This document shows, one piece after another, positions 5,689 through 12,744 of a DNA stretch of 12,744 nt. The notes beneath the pieces are model-generated. The model saw nothing but the letters and a program-made list of their open reading frames with translations, did not search any database and was not told the DNA's origin. This DNA comes from an uncultured Gammaproteobacteria bacterium (GTDB taxonomy: Bacteria > Pseudomonadota > Gammaproteobacteria > UBA9214), in contig CAJQOV010000006.1 in the NCBI GenBank assembly GCA_905480065.1, positions 1-12,744 of the forward strand, read 5' to 3'. The first letter of the stretch is position 1. Each line of letters starts with the position of its first letter. The position numbers and the translations under genes are program-made.

Positions 5689-8562
5689 TCAGTGTGGCAG
5701 CGGGTGTTCGCCCAGGGCGATGGTGGGGTGAATTCTTGTATCCGGCAGGGCGCCGGGGCGGCCGATAAAATTACCCTGTGCACGGTCAACGCCCATTTCC
5801 TTGAGGATTTGCAGCGTCTCGGCATTTTCAACACATTCTGCCACGGTCTGTTTGCCGAGTGCATGCGCGACCTGGTTCATCGACTCCACCATGGCCTGGT
5901 CGACGGCACTGTGTGCCATGCCTTTCACAAAGGCCCCGTCGATTTTCAGCTTGTCGACCGGCAGGTGTTTCAGGTAGGCAAAGGAAGAGAAACCGGAGCC
6001 AAAATCATCCAGCGCAAACTGGCAACCGATATCCTTCAGTGCGGAGATAAATTCCTCTGCACCCGCCAGGTTGGCAATCGCTGCGGTTTCGGTGATCTCG
6101 AACGTTACCCGTGACGGGTCCAGTGCGGACGTATCCAGCAGGTCACGAATCAGCGGCAGCAGCGTCGCGTCCTCGAATGCCTTGCCGGACAGGTTGATCG
6201 AGAAATTTGCATCTTGTCCGCGCTTCTGGAGTTCGGCGAGCTGAAGGATGGCGCGCCGTACGATCCAGCGATCGACGCTGTGAATGAGCCCGAAACGTTC
6301 GGCGGCCGGCATGAAACCACCCGGCAATATGACCTGTCCATCATCACACACCATGCGTACCAGCACTTCGTAATCGATAGTTTCGCCGCTTTCCGTGGCA
6401 ATGATCGGCTGGTAGACCAGCTGGAAACGATCGTGTTCGAGCATTTCGCGCACCTGCGTCGCCCAACTCATGTCGGCCTGCATATCCGCCTTGCCGAGAT
6501 CGGCCGGGTTGTACAGGTTGACGCGATTGCGGCCCTGCTGCTTGGCCATGTTGCAGGCCAGGTCGGCATGCGAAAGAATTTCTTCTGCCGAATTGGCCTG
6601 GCGGTCGATCACGGTGATACCAATGCTGGCGCTGACATTCCAGGACTTGTCGTTGACGTTGAAGCGGTAGTCGTCGCACAACGTGCGAAAATTTTCTGCC
6701 ACGCGGACCACATCCTGCCGCTCGATGCTGTACAGCAACAGGGTAAATTCATCGCCGCCGAAGCGTGCCAGCAAGTCGCCTTCACGCACGTGCATCGACA
6801 GCAGCGCGGCAATATCTACCAGTAACCGGTCACCTGCCGCATGCCCGAGCGTGTCATTGATGTACTTGAACTGGTCGAGGTCGATGTAGAACAGTGCGCT
6901 GGAAATGCCGGTGCGCGCGGTGCGGGCAACGGTGCGTTCCAGTTCTTCCTGGAAATAAGTGCGATTGAACAGTCCGGTCAGCGGGTCGTGCTCGGCGTTG
7001 TAGGATAACTGGTGCTGGAACGCCTTTTGCTCGGTGATGTCACGCGTGGTCCCGCTGATACGGATCACCTCGCCCTGTTCGTTTTTATGGGAGCGTGCAC
7101 TGAAACTGAGAAAATGCGGTTTGTTCTCGCTGTCCAGATGTACCGTCTCGAACTGCACGGTATCCTCGCCGGCCAGCAATGCATCGATGGCGTCACGGTC
7201 ATGCGGCGGATGATCCGGGGAACGAAATTCGTCCAGCCGGTGCTGCAGCATTTCATAGGGTGTATAGGCGTAGATACTGGTGCAGGCGCGGTTGACATAG
7301 GTCAGCTGCGCGGAAGTGTCCATGGTCCATACCATGTCATGAGCAGTTTCCACAAGGTCGCGGTAGCGTGTTTCGGCATCGCGCAGTTGTTGTTCCATCA
7401 GCTTGCGGCGGCTGATGTCAGCCACCATGCAGGTGTAGAGTTGTTCGCCGTCAATACGCATCGGACTGATGCGTATCAGCAACTGCAGTGTGCCGCGATT
7501 GCGGTGATGACCATCCAGTTCGCGCTCGCCACCGGTCGCCTGGATGCGCAGTTTTGCATCGAACAGCTCTGGCAGCAGCGGCTGCAGTGAACGTCCGCGG
7601 ATTTCCGCGCTGCTGTAACCGAACAGTTGTTCCGCAGCCGGGTTGAAAGTAACGATGCGTCCCTTGCTGTTAATCACGATGATGCCTTCGGCGGCGGTCT
7701 GCACCAGCGTCCGCATGTGCGATTCCTGCTCGCCCAGCTGCCGGAACACCTTGCCGATGATCTGGGTCATGAACCCGATTTCGTCAGTGGACTGCGGCTT
7801 CAGTTGTGCCAGTTCGCCATGCAGTGATGCGCCGTTGCGCTGGAACAGCTGCTGGATCGGCTCCAGTGCCTGCGCAACGCTGCGGATGGAAAACAGCGTG
7901 ATGACTCCGGTCAGGCATACCAGCGTCAGCCAGATGGCCATGTGTCCGGGCGTCAGGCTGCCGGTTTGTTGCCACTGGTAGTTCATCAGCATGGTGTAGC
8001 ACAGCAGTGGCACAAACCCGCCCATCAGCAACAGCTTTGATTTCAGGCTGACCTGTATGCGTTGCAGGCTGAGATGACCGGCCAGTTTGCCGATCTGGTC
8101 CAGCGCCAGCTGGTAGGTAGGCAGCCCGACCAGCGCCGCTACCGCCAGCTGCAGCAACAGCAGTTGCAGCAAGTTGCCCGTAACAGCGAGTAGTGGTTGC
8201 CGGCTGGCCACAAAATAGAGTACCGGCGTCGCCAGGGCCTGCAGCAGGAAGAAGGCCCAGTAGTCGCGCCCGAAATGCGCCAGCCGCCGTTGCACAAATT
8301 CCGGAATATCCGCTGGCCGCGCGCCGACCCCTGAAAAAACTGATAAAGGACTGAAATATCTATAAAAATGGTATGCGGCGCCGGCGCAGGCCAGGGCCGC
8401 GAAGCCACCCAGCGCAGCGAGCACCTGCGGTTTTTGCAGGACATCGAGCGCTACCAGCCCGAACAGCAATGCAATCGCCATCCCTGCCAGGGGCGCAAGC
8501 AGTAACCCGATCAGGATCAGTGTGATAAAACGTGAGCGTATACGGTAAAGCTCAGTCAGCAT
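5689..8562 (-). CDS. Membrane-bound PAS-PAS-GGDEF-EAL c-di-GMP signalling protein
   Basis: A 957-residue inner-membrane protein that should make and/or break the second messenger c-di-GMP. Order: about six hydrophobic helices (within 12-66, 101-148 and 178-227), a HAMP-like linker (228-285), PAS 1 (about 283-385), PAS 2 (about 398-512), GGDEF (about 522-688) and EAL (about 700-945). The diguanylate cyclase site is intact as FGGDEF (601-606), with the inhibitory RxxD site REGD at 593-596, exactly five residues upstream. In the EAL domain the signature reads EVL (732-734) with the catalytic Glu kept, and INLS (789-792), FEITET (821-826), LDDFGSG (851-857), KIDGAF (873-878) and AEC (908-910) retain the expected metal and general-base residues. 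Both activities therefore look possible. PAS 1 and PAS 2 ligands are unknown. The ATG at 8562 has a weak GGGG six bases upstream. It is monocistronic and convergent with uvrD. Confidence 0.93.
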   Translation of the reverse strand: MLTELYRIRSRFITLILIGLLLAPLAGMAIALLFGLVALDVLQKPQVLAALGGFAALACAGAAYHFYRYFSPLSVFSGVGARPADIPEFVQRRLAHFGRDYWAFFLLQALATPVLYFVASRQPLLAVTGNLLQLLLLQLAVAALVGLPTYQLALDQIGKLAGHLSLQRIQVSLKSKLLLMGGFVPLLCYTMLMNYQWQQTGSLTPGHMAIWLTLVCLTGVITLFSIRSVAQALEPIQQLFQRNGASLHGELAQLKPQSTDEIGFMTQIIGKVFRQLGEQESHMRTLVQTAAEGIIVINSKGRIVTFNPAAEQLFGYSSAEIRGRSLQPLLPELFDAKLRIQATGGERELDGHHRNRGTLQLLIRISPMRIDGEQLYTCMVADISRRKLMEQQLRDAETRYRDLVETAHDMVWTMDTSAQLTYVNRACTSIYAYTPYEMLQHRLDEFRSPDHPPHDRDAIDALLAGEDTVQFETVHLDSENKPHFLSFSARSHKNEQGEVIRISGTTRDITEQKAFQHQLSYNAEHDPLTGLFNRTYFQEELERTVARTARTGISSALFYIDLDQFKYINDTLGHAAGDRLLVDIAALLSMHVREGDLLARFGGDEFTLLLYSIERQDVVRVAENFRTLCDDYRFNVNDKSWNVSASIGITVIDRQANSAEEILSHADLACNMAKQQGRNRVNLYNPADLGKADMQADMSWATQVREMLEHDRFQLVYQPIIATESGETIDYEVLVRMVCDDGQVILPGGFMPAAERFGLIHSVDRWIVRRAILQLAELQKRGQDANFSINLSGKAFEDATLLPLIRDLLDTSALDPSRVTFEITETAAIANLAGAEEFISALKDIGCQFALDDFGSGFSSFAYLKHLPVDKLKIDGAFVKGMAHSAVDQAMVESMNQVAHALGKQTVAECVENAETLQILKEMGVDRAQGNFIGRPGALPDTRIHPTIALGEHPLPH

Positions 8563-8818
8563 GGGCTGCCCCGGTCCCTCGGCCGGCCGGTTCCAGAATC
8601 GAGCACGGCACGAGTTTACACAATAATATTCTTAGAATTAATACGCTAGCATGGATACTGGAAGCGTTCGATGAATACTATTCCATAACTATGTGTTGTA
8701 TCAAGGCTAGCGTAGAATTTATTGCAGGACTGATGGTCAGGTATTTTTGACCGGGCGGCAGGCAGGGACAGGCTTGTCCACGTACAATGACGGCCACGTA
8801 TTTAACGGGGAGCATGCA
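8563..8818. other. 256-base intergenic region between divergent genes, no gene seen
   Basis: This gap separates the GGDEF/EAL gene (-) from the TRAP binding-protein gene (+) and must hold both promoters. It has a GC-rich end (8563-8610) and an AT-rich core (about 8612-8745) that stands out from the surroundings. No strong sigma-70 pair is obvious: weak candidates on the plus strand are TTGTCC (8774-8779) with TATTTA (8799-8804) at 19-base spacing, and the lone -10-like TACAAT (8783-8788). Short open frames cross it but lack ribosome-binding sites. GGGGAG at 8807-8812, six bases before the ATG at 8819, is a good ribosome-binding site for the TRAP gene. Confidence 0.6.
8642..8714. repeat. Spaced 9-base inverted repeat, possible operator pair
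   Basis: TACGCTAGC at 8642-8650 recurs as its exact reverse complement GCTAGCGTA at 8706-8714. Each copy contains the self-complementary hexamer GCTAGC, and the two hexamer centres are 61 bases apart, near six helical turns. Placement in the divergent spacer suggests two binding sites for a regulator that could bridge them. No regulator gene is adjacent. Confidence 0.35.
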
Positions 8819-9913
8819 ATGAAACGTCGCGATTTTCTGGGTGCCGCCAGTGCCGGCGCCGTGCTGGCCGGATGCGGGAGCAGGGAAACATCACCCGCTG
8901 CGGTCGCATCCGATCCACAGCAAACCTTGCACTGGAAGATGGTCACTACCTGGCCAAAGAATTTTCCCGGCCTGGGTACCGGCGCCAATCACATAGCGAA
9001 ACTGATCAACGAAATGAGTGGCGGTCGTATTCACGTTACCGTCTACGGTGACAGCGAACTGGTACCGGCCATGGAAGTGTTCGATGCCGTGTCCAGTGGT
9101 ACGGCGCAGATGGGTCATGGCGCCGCGTATTACTGGAAAGGCAAGAGCGAGGCGGCACAGTTTTTTGCCACCGTACCGTTTGGCATGAATGCACAGGAAA
9201 TGAACGCCTGGCTGTTTTACGGCGGTGGTATGGAATTGTGGCGAGAAGTCTATGCGCCGTTTGGCGTGTTACCGGTGGCAGCCGGTAATTCCGGCGTCCA
9301 GATGGGTGGCTGGTTCAACCGCGAGATCAACTCGCTTGCTGATCTGGACGGGCTCAAGATGCGCATACCCGGACTGGGCGGTGAAGTGCTGAAGCGCGCC
9401 GGCGGTACCCCGGTAGGCATGGCGGCCAGTGATATCTTTACGTCATTGCAGTCCGGCGCGATTGATGCCACCGAGTGGGTGGGGCCGTACAATGATCTTG
9501 CGCTCGGTTTATACAAGGTCGCCAAATATTATTACTACCCGGGCTGGCACGAGCCGGGCACCACCCTGGAATGCCTGGTCAACAAGGCGGCCTATGCTGC
9601 ACTGCCGGAAGACCTGCAAAGCATCGTGGTCAATGCCTGCCTGGTAGTGAATGGCGACATGCTTTCGGAATACACGGCGCGCAACAATGCTGCGCTGCAG
9701 TCATTGATCCATGAGCACCATGTCGATGTGCGTGCTTTCCCGGACAGCGTTCTGCAACGTCTGCGTGCGTTGTCGGAACAGGTTGTTGCAGAAATTGCCG
9801 GCAAGGATGAGTTATCCGGAAGGGTGTTCGAATCCTATCGCAGCTTCCAGCGCCAGGTATTCAGCTGGCATGACATTTCCGAGCGCGCTTACATGAATGT
9901 GCGGGAGAGCTAG
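8819..9913 (+). CDS. TRAP transporter substrate-binding lipoprotein (DctP/TakP-like)
   Basis: A 364-residue periplasmic binding protein that delivers an organic anion to a TRAP permease, which imports it with sodium. The start is the ATG at 8819, with GGGGAG six bases upstream; a longer reading from TTG at 8747 would bury the signal peptide. The N-terminus has a twin-arginine motif KRRDFLG (2-8) and a lipobox LAGC with Cys19, so Tat export followed by lipid anchoring is predicted. The mature part resembles the TakP group that binds 2-oxo acids: TTWPKNFPGLGTGA (43-56), Gln161, RIPG with Arg182 (the TRAP carboxylate-binding Arg), and ATEWVGPYND (217-226) with Glu219/Trp220 at the TakP cation site. 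The length matches TakP (about 365). Substrate assignment is inference. It is convergent with the PagL-like gene; its likely permease genes lie on the other strand. Confidence 0.92.
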   Translation: MKRRDFLGAASAGAVLAGCGSRETSPAAVASDPQQTLHWKMVTTWPKNFPGLGTGANHIAKLINEMSGGRIHVTVYGDSELVPAMEVFDAVSSGTAQMGHGAAYYWKGKSEAAQFFATVPFGMNAQEMNAWLFYGGGMELWREVYAPFGVLPVAAGNSGVQMGGWFNREINSLADLDGLKMRIPGLGGEVLKRAGGTPVGMAASDIFTSLQSGAIDATEWVGPYNDLALGLYKVAKYYYYPGWHEPGTTLECLVNKAAYAALPEDLQSIVVNACLVVNGDMLSEYTARNNAALQSLIHEHHVDVRAFPDSVLQRLRALSEQVVAEIAGKDELSGRVFESYRSFQRQVFSWHDISERAYMNVRES

Positions 9914-9946
9914 CCGCTGCGAACAGGTGCTGAAGTTGCAATGCAA

Positions 9947-9968
9947 GGTCTGCAATGGATTGCAGACC
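9947..9968. terminator. Perfect hairpin between convergent genes, likely bidirectional terminator
   Basis: GGTCTGCAA (9947-9955) and TTGCAGACC (9960-9968) form a perfect 9-base stem around the loop TGGA. It lies 33 bases after the TRAP binding-protein stop and 7 bases beyond the PagL-like stop on the other strand. A clear T-tract is missing on both sides, so efficiency is uncertain, but stem quality and position favour a shared terminator. Confidence 0.55.
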
Positions 9969-9975
9969 GGCATGC

Positions 9976-10542
9976 TCAGTAAAAATTGTAACCCAGTTTG
10001 AGCAGATGCAGGTCAAGCCCGTCGTTGGGTTCCTTGATATCTGCATTGGTTAAGTGGGTAAAACGGTACGACAGTTCGTACTGACCGCGTTCACCGAATC
10101 CGACACCAAGACCAAGCAACGGCCCGAACTGGAATGCAGTCGACATGTCATTGTCGCCGACGTGCGTATCACTGAGCAGGTGTGCACCAAGACCGGCCTC
10201 GGCAAAAGGGGTTATACCGCTCGACAGCCGGGAGTCGCGCTGGTAGCGAAACACCGGTGTTATGCTGATGGCATACACATTATCAGCATCCGCTATGTCC
10301 GGGTCCATCGCAGCCAGTTCGGTGTCCCAGTAACCGCCCAGGTACCAGGCGCCGCCGGTAAACCAGTTACGCTTCCAGCGTTTTTGTACGCCGACCCGAA
10401 ACAAATCTGTGCCCTCGGATTTGTTGTCATCGCCATGCGTGAGCGACACTGCATCGATCCATGAGTCGTTGCCTGCGTTTAGTGCCGGCAGGTAGCCAGT
10501 CAAGAGCAGCAGTGAGGACAGGAGTAGCAGTTTCTTTTTCAT
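9976..10542 (-). CDS. PagL-like outer-membrane lipid A deacylase family protein
   Basis: PagL is an outer-membrane beta-barrel that removes the 3-O-linked acyl chain of lipid A. From the ATG at 10542 the product is 188 residues; a TTG two codons upstream is also open. A signal peptide (about 1-23, ending LNA) precedes alternating-hydrophobicity strands. Family features are PFAEAGLGAHLLSDT (112-126), the GLGVGFGERG turn, and YRFTHLTNADIKEPNDGLD (159-177), aligned with the catalytic YRxxHxSN...PNxGxE segment. His163 is conserved, but the serine nucleophile position (Ser128 in Pseudomonas PagL) is Thr165, and the triad Glu140 position is Asp177. The last residues, GYNFY, form an aromatic beta-signal for barrel insertion. 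Family membership is likely; enzymatic activity is uncertain. A TATTAT on the minus strand (10574-10579) is a possible -10, so it may be transcribed separately from the TRAP genes 75 bases upstream. Confidence 0.8.
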   Translation of the reverse strand: MKKKLLLLSSLLLLTGYLPALNAGNDSWIDAVSLTHGDDNKSEGTDLFRVGVQKRWKRNWFTGGAWYLGGYWDTELAAMDPDIADADNVYAISITPVFRYQRDSRLSSGITPFAEAGLGAHLLSDTHVGDNDMSTAFQFGPLLGLGVGFGERGQYELSYRFTHLTNADIKEPNDGLDLHLLKLGYNFY

Positions 10543-10602
10543 TATCAAAAATCCCGTGTGCGTTGTAGCCGGATAATAATGGCACGAAGCCTGCGCGACT
10601 GC

Positions 10603-10643
10603 AAAAAAATGCCCTGTTCAGTCGCCGTAGACAGTGGCGGGCA
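10603..10643 (-). terminator. Possible weak terminator at the TRAP large-permease stop
   Basis: On the minus strand TGCCC (10643-10639) can pair with GGGCA (10614-10610), with an inner GCC/GGC pairing, and is followed by seven T (10609-10603). The stem straddles the stop codon and is interrupted by unpaired bases, so this is either a weak terminator or a chance T-tract. Confidence 0.3.
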
Positions 10644-12003
10644 GCCAGGTGGCCAGGGACGGCCAGCATGCCAGTATCAGTAGCAACAATACCTGCAGGC
10701 CAATAAACGGTATGACCCCCTGGTAGATCTGACCGGTGGTTACGGTTTTTGGTGCCACACCACGCAGATAAAACAGTGCAAATCCGAACGGTGGCGTCAG
10801 GAACGAGGTTTGCAGGTTAAGTGCGATCATGATGCCGAGCCAGACCGGATCAAATCCCATGGCCAGCAGGACCGGGCCGACGATAGGCACGACCACAAAC
10901 GTAATCTCGATAAAATCCAGCACGAAACCGAGCAGGAACATCAGCAGCATGACGGCTATTATCGCACCATACTTGCCGCCGGGCAGGTTACCCAGTATGT
11001 CGGCAACGATGGTGTCGCCACCAAAGCCCCGGAATACCAGCGAAAATACCGAGGCGCCGATCAGGATCAGAAAAACCATGCTGGTAACCCGGGTAGTGCC
11101 GAGCATCACCTCACGCAGTATCGTCAGACTCAGTTGCCGTTGCCAGAGCGCAAGCAGCAGCGCACCCACCGCGCCCACCGAGGCCGCCTCGGTGGGCGTG
11201 GCGAAGCCGCCAAGGATGGAACCGAGCACGGCGACGATCAGGATGACCGGCGGCAGCAATCCCTTGATCACACGCTCGAGCAGGCTGGTTTCGAAAGCTG
11301 CATCCGTTACCGGCGTTGCCGGCATGGCTTGCGGACGCGTCCAGGCAACAAATCCGATGTAGCACAGGTAGAGCGCGACCAGTAGCAGTCCCGGTACCAG
11401 CGCACCCACAAACAGGTCGCCGACCGAAACCGTTTGCGGCGAATAGATGCCCATGTCCAGTTGTGCCTGCTGGTATGCGGAGGACAGCACGTCGCCAAGC
11501 AGCACCAGCACGATGGAGGGCGGGATGATCTGGCCGAGTGTGCCGGAAGCGCAGATCACGCCGCACGCCAGTCGCGGGTCATAGCCGCGCCGCAACATGG
11601 TGGGCAGCGACAGCAGGCCCATGGTGACAACGGTTGCACCGACGATGCCGGTGCTGGCTGCGAGCAGCATGCCGACCAGTGTTACGGAAAATCCGAGGCC
11701 GCCGCGCAGCCGGCCAAACAGTGCGGTCATGGTGTCGAGCAGGTTGTCCGCCACGCGCGATCGTTCCAGTACGATGCCCATGAACACGAACAATGGCACG
11801 GCGATCAGGGTGGCATTGGTCATGATGCCGTACAGCCGGTTCGGCAAGGCCTGCAGGAAGGCAGGATCGAATGTGCCCGCCGCATTGCCGAGCATGGCAA
11901 ACAGCAAGGCGGTGCCGGCCAGTGACAGCGCGACCGGAAAACCGGCCATCAATACTGCGCACCCAACTACAAATAACAACAGCGGGATCAGTTCCGTAAT
12001 CAC
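10618..12003 (-). CDS. TRAP transporter large permease subunit (DctM family)
   Basis: The ion-coupled translocation subunit of a TRAP transporter, 461 residues and about a dozen hydrophobic segments in the inner membrane. Recognisable family stretches are MAGFPVALSLAG (19-30), AVPLFVFMGIVLERS (68-82), GATVVTMGLLSLP (122-134), GQIIPPSIVLVLLGD (157-171), GGFATPTEAASVGAVGA (265-281), LDFIEITFVVVPIVGP (362-377) and SFLTPPFGFALFYLRG (400-415). The length is in the normal range for the chloroaromatic/mannitol/2-oxo-acid TRAP group. The GTG start at 12003 shares its first G with the TAG stop of the small subunit (TAGTG), so the two are translationally coupled; GGGAAA lies just upstream. The next gene downstream on this strand is the PagL-like gene. 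Its partner binding protein is probably the gene at 8819, on the opposite strand. Confidence 0.95.
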   Translation of the reverse strand: MITELIPLLLFVVGCAVLMAGFPVALSLAGTALLFAMLGNAAGTFDPAFLQALPNRLYGIMTNATLIAVPLFVFMGIVLERSRVADNLLDTMTALFGRLRGGLGFSVTLVGMLLAASTGIVGATVVTMGLLSLPTMLRRGYDPRLACGVICASGTLGQIIPPSIVLVLLGDVLSSAYQQAQLDMGIYSPQTVSVGDLFVGALVPGLLLVALYLCYIGFVAWTRPQAMPATPVTDAAFETSLLERVIKGLLPPVILIVAVLGSILGGFATPTEAASVGAVGALLLALWQRQLSLTILREVMLGTTRVTSMVFLILIGASVFSLVFRGFGGDTIVADILGNLPGGKYGAIIAVMLLMFLLGFVLDFIEITFVVVPIVGPVLLAMGFDPVWLGIMIALNLQTSFLTPPFGFALFYLRGVAPKTVTTGQIYQGVIPFIGLQVLLLLILACWPSLATWLPATVYGD

Positions 12004-12554
12004 TAGATTTCCCGGTCCATGCCGCTATCCGGTTCCGCCGGCAATGCATGCCCGGTGATCTGCAGCAGGTTGTGCAGTGCAAGCGAGACACCCTGCAGCA
12101 ACATCAACGTGGCCATCACCGGTATGGCAGTCTTGAGCAGGAATACACCGTCAAGTCCGCCGGCCTCGCGCGATCCCTCGTGAATTCTCCAGGACGCAGA
12201 CACGTAGTCGAGGCTGCTGTAGATAATGAAAATACAAACCGGGAACAACAGCAGCAGGGTACCCAGCAGGTCTATCCATGCGCGTGCCAGCGGCGTGGCG
12301 CGCTGGTAAAAAATATCCACGCGTACGTGTGCATCGTGTTTGAGCGTATACGCCGCGCACAGCATGAACAACAACGCATGCAGATAGGTGACGGACTCCT
12401 GCAGTGCAATCGAGCCGATATCGAAACCGTAGCGCAGCACCACCACGGCAAAGGTTACCAGTACCATCGCCAGGGTAAGCCAGGACAGCAACCGTCCAGT
12501 CCGTTCTGCCAGCCGGTCCAGCAACAGGGCCAGTTGTCGCAGTTGTTCAGCCAT
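12003..12554 (-). CDS. TRAP transporter small permease subunit (DctQ family)
   Basis: The small inner-membrane subunit that docks with the large permease, 183 residues with four hydrophobic helices (about 22-42, 50-70, 95-115 and 138-160). The family segment is RYGFDIGSIALQES (41-54) followed by AYTLKHDAHVRVDIFY (68-83), which joins helices 2 and 3 in DctQ proteins. The C-terminal tail (from about 170) is polar. The ATG at 12554 lies inside the end of thrB, so the reading frames overlap by 8 bases; there is no independent Shine-Dalgarno sequence, which suggests translation by coupling to thrB. Its stop overlaps the start of the large subunit by one base. Confidence 0.93.
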   Translation of the reverse strand: MAEQLRQLALLLDRLAERTGRLLSWLTLAMVLVTFAVVVLRYGFDIGSIALQESVTYLHALLFMLCAAYTLKHDAHVRVDIFYQRATPLARAWIDLLGTLLLLFPVCIFIIYSSLDYVSASWRIHEGSREAGGLDGVFLLKTAIPVMATLMLLQGVSLALHNLLQITGHALPAEPDSGMDREI

Positions 12555-12744
12555 TCAGCTGGAGCGGGGTGGCGTGTTGCTGGCGCTGCAACATGATGCG
12601 GCGAAACACGTTTGGATCCTTGCGGTGGGTGATTTCACCGGGGCGCGGAAAGTGCCAGTCATGCAATCGCGATAACCAGAAGCGCAGCGCTGCAGCGCGC
12701 ACCACCGGCGCCCAGCAGGACTGTTCCTGTGCCGTTAACGGGCG
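12547..12744 (-). CDS. thrB: Homoserine kinase, C-terminal fragment cut by the window edge
   Basis: Reading the minus strand from the window edge gives 65 codons and a TGA (12549-12547) with no start in view. The product includes LTAQEQSCWAPVVRAAALRF (residues 3-22), then WLSRLHDWHFPRPGE (23-37) and THRKDPNVFRRIML (39-52). I recognise this as the C-terminal end of the aminoglycoside-phosphotransferase-fold homoserine kinase used by many non-enteric proteobacteria, where the usual pattern is RAAALRFWLSRL...PGE-THxKDP. The enzyme phosphorylates homoserine in threonine synthesis. The catalytic loop and ATP site lie outside the window, so they cannot be checked. Its last 8 bases overlap the start of the TRAP small-subunit gene. 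Confidence 0.82.
   Translation of the reverse strand, partial: RPLTAQEQSCWAPVVRAAALRFWLSRLHDWHFPRPGEITHRKDPNVFRRIMLQRQQHATPLQLNG

Noticed and set aside
8532..8750. A 72-codon plus-strand frame across the intergenic region
   Set aside because: It starts inside the GGDEF/EAL gene, has no ribosome-binding site and an unremarkable translation.
8747..8818. A longer N-terminus for the TRAP binding protein starting at TTG 8747
   Set aside because: It would place 24 residues before the twin-arginine signal peptide; the ATG at 8819 has a good ribosome-binding site and restores a normal signal.
1..12744. CRISPR array, tRNA, insertion sequence or prophage
   Set aside because: No regularly spaced repeats, no tRNA-like cloverleaf or TTC arm, no transposase or phage-protein motifs were found on either strand.

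Overview
This 12.7 kb window reads as ordinary chromosome of a Gram-negative bacterium, most likely a gammaproteobacterium. The DNA is GC-rich with G/C-ending codons. UvrD has the N-terminus and length of the E. coli protein. There are outer-membrane, Tat and lipoprotein signals, and the homoserine kinase at the right edge is of the aminoglycoside-phosphotransferase-like type common in non-enteric gammaproteobacteria. The species cannot be named from the sequence alone. I see no rRNA, tRNA, CRISPR array, transposase or phage gene.

Layout from left to right. (1) glmS (+), missing about its first 45 codons at the window edge. (2) A small cysteine-containing protein of unknown function (+), behind an extended -10 promoter candidate. 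(3) Convergent to it, a two-gene minus-strand unit: an MgtC/SapB-family membrane protein followed by a membrane-anchored Cys/Arg-rich protein. (4) Divergent from that unit, uvrD (+), with a perfect dyad against its -10 element and almost no leader. (5) Convergent with uvrD, a 957-residue six-helix membrane protein (-) with PAS-PAS-GGDEF-EAL domains and the key c-di-GMP motifs intact. (6) A 256-base intergenic region with a spaced inverted repeat. (7) A TRAP transporter substrate-binding lipoprotein (+). (8) Convergent with it, across a perfect hairpin, a PagL-like outer-membrane protein (-), then the TRAP large and small permease genes (-), then the C-terminal end of thrB (-), which runs off the right edge.

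Functionally the window combines housekeeping genes (amino-sugar synthesis, DNA repair, threonine synthesis) with envelope and signalling genes. The most coherent accessory unit is the TRAP importer, probably for a 2-oxo acid or similar organic anion. Its three genes are not in the usual P-Q-M order: the binding-protein gene faces the permease genes, with the PagL-like gene between them. The permease genes overlap the end of thrB by 8 bases and each other by 1 base. I found no clear new defence or mobile system. The points most worth a second look are the altered catalytic residues of the PagL-like protein, the split TRAP locus fused translationally to thrB, the Tat-plus-lipobox signal of the binding protein, the uvrD promoter dyad, and the two small unrecognised Cys-containing proteins.
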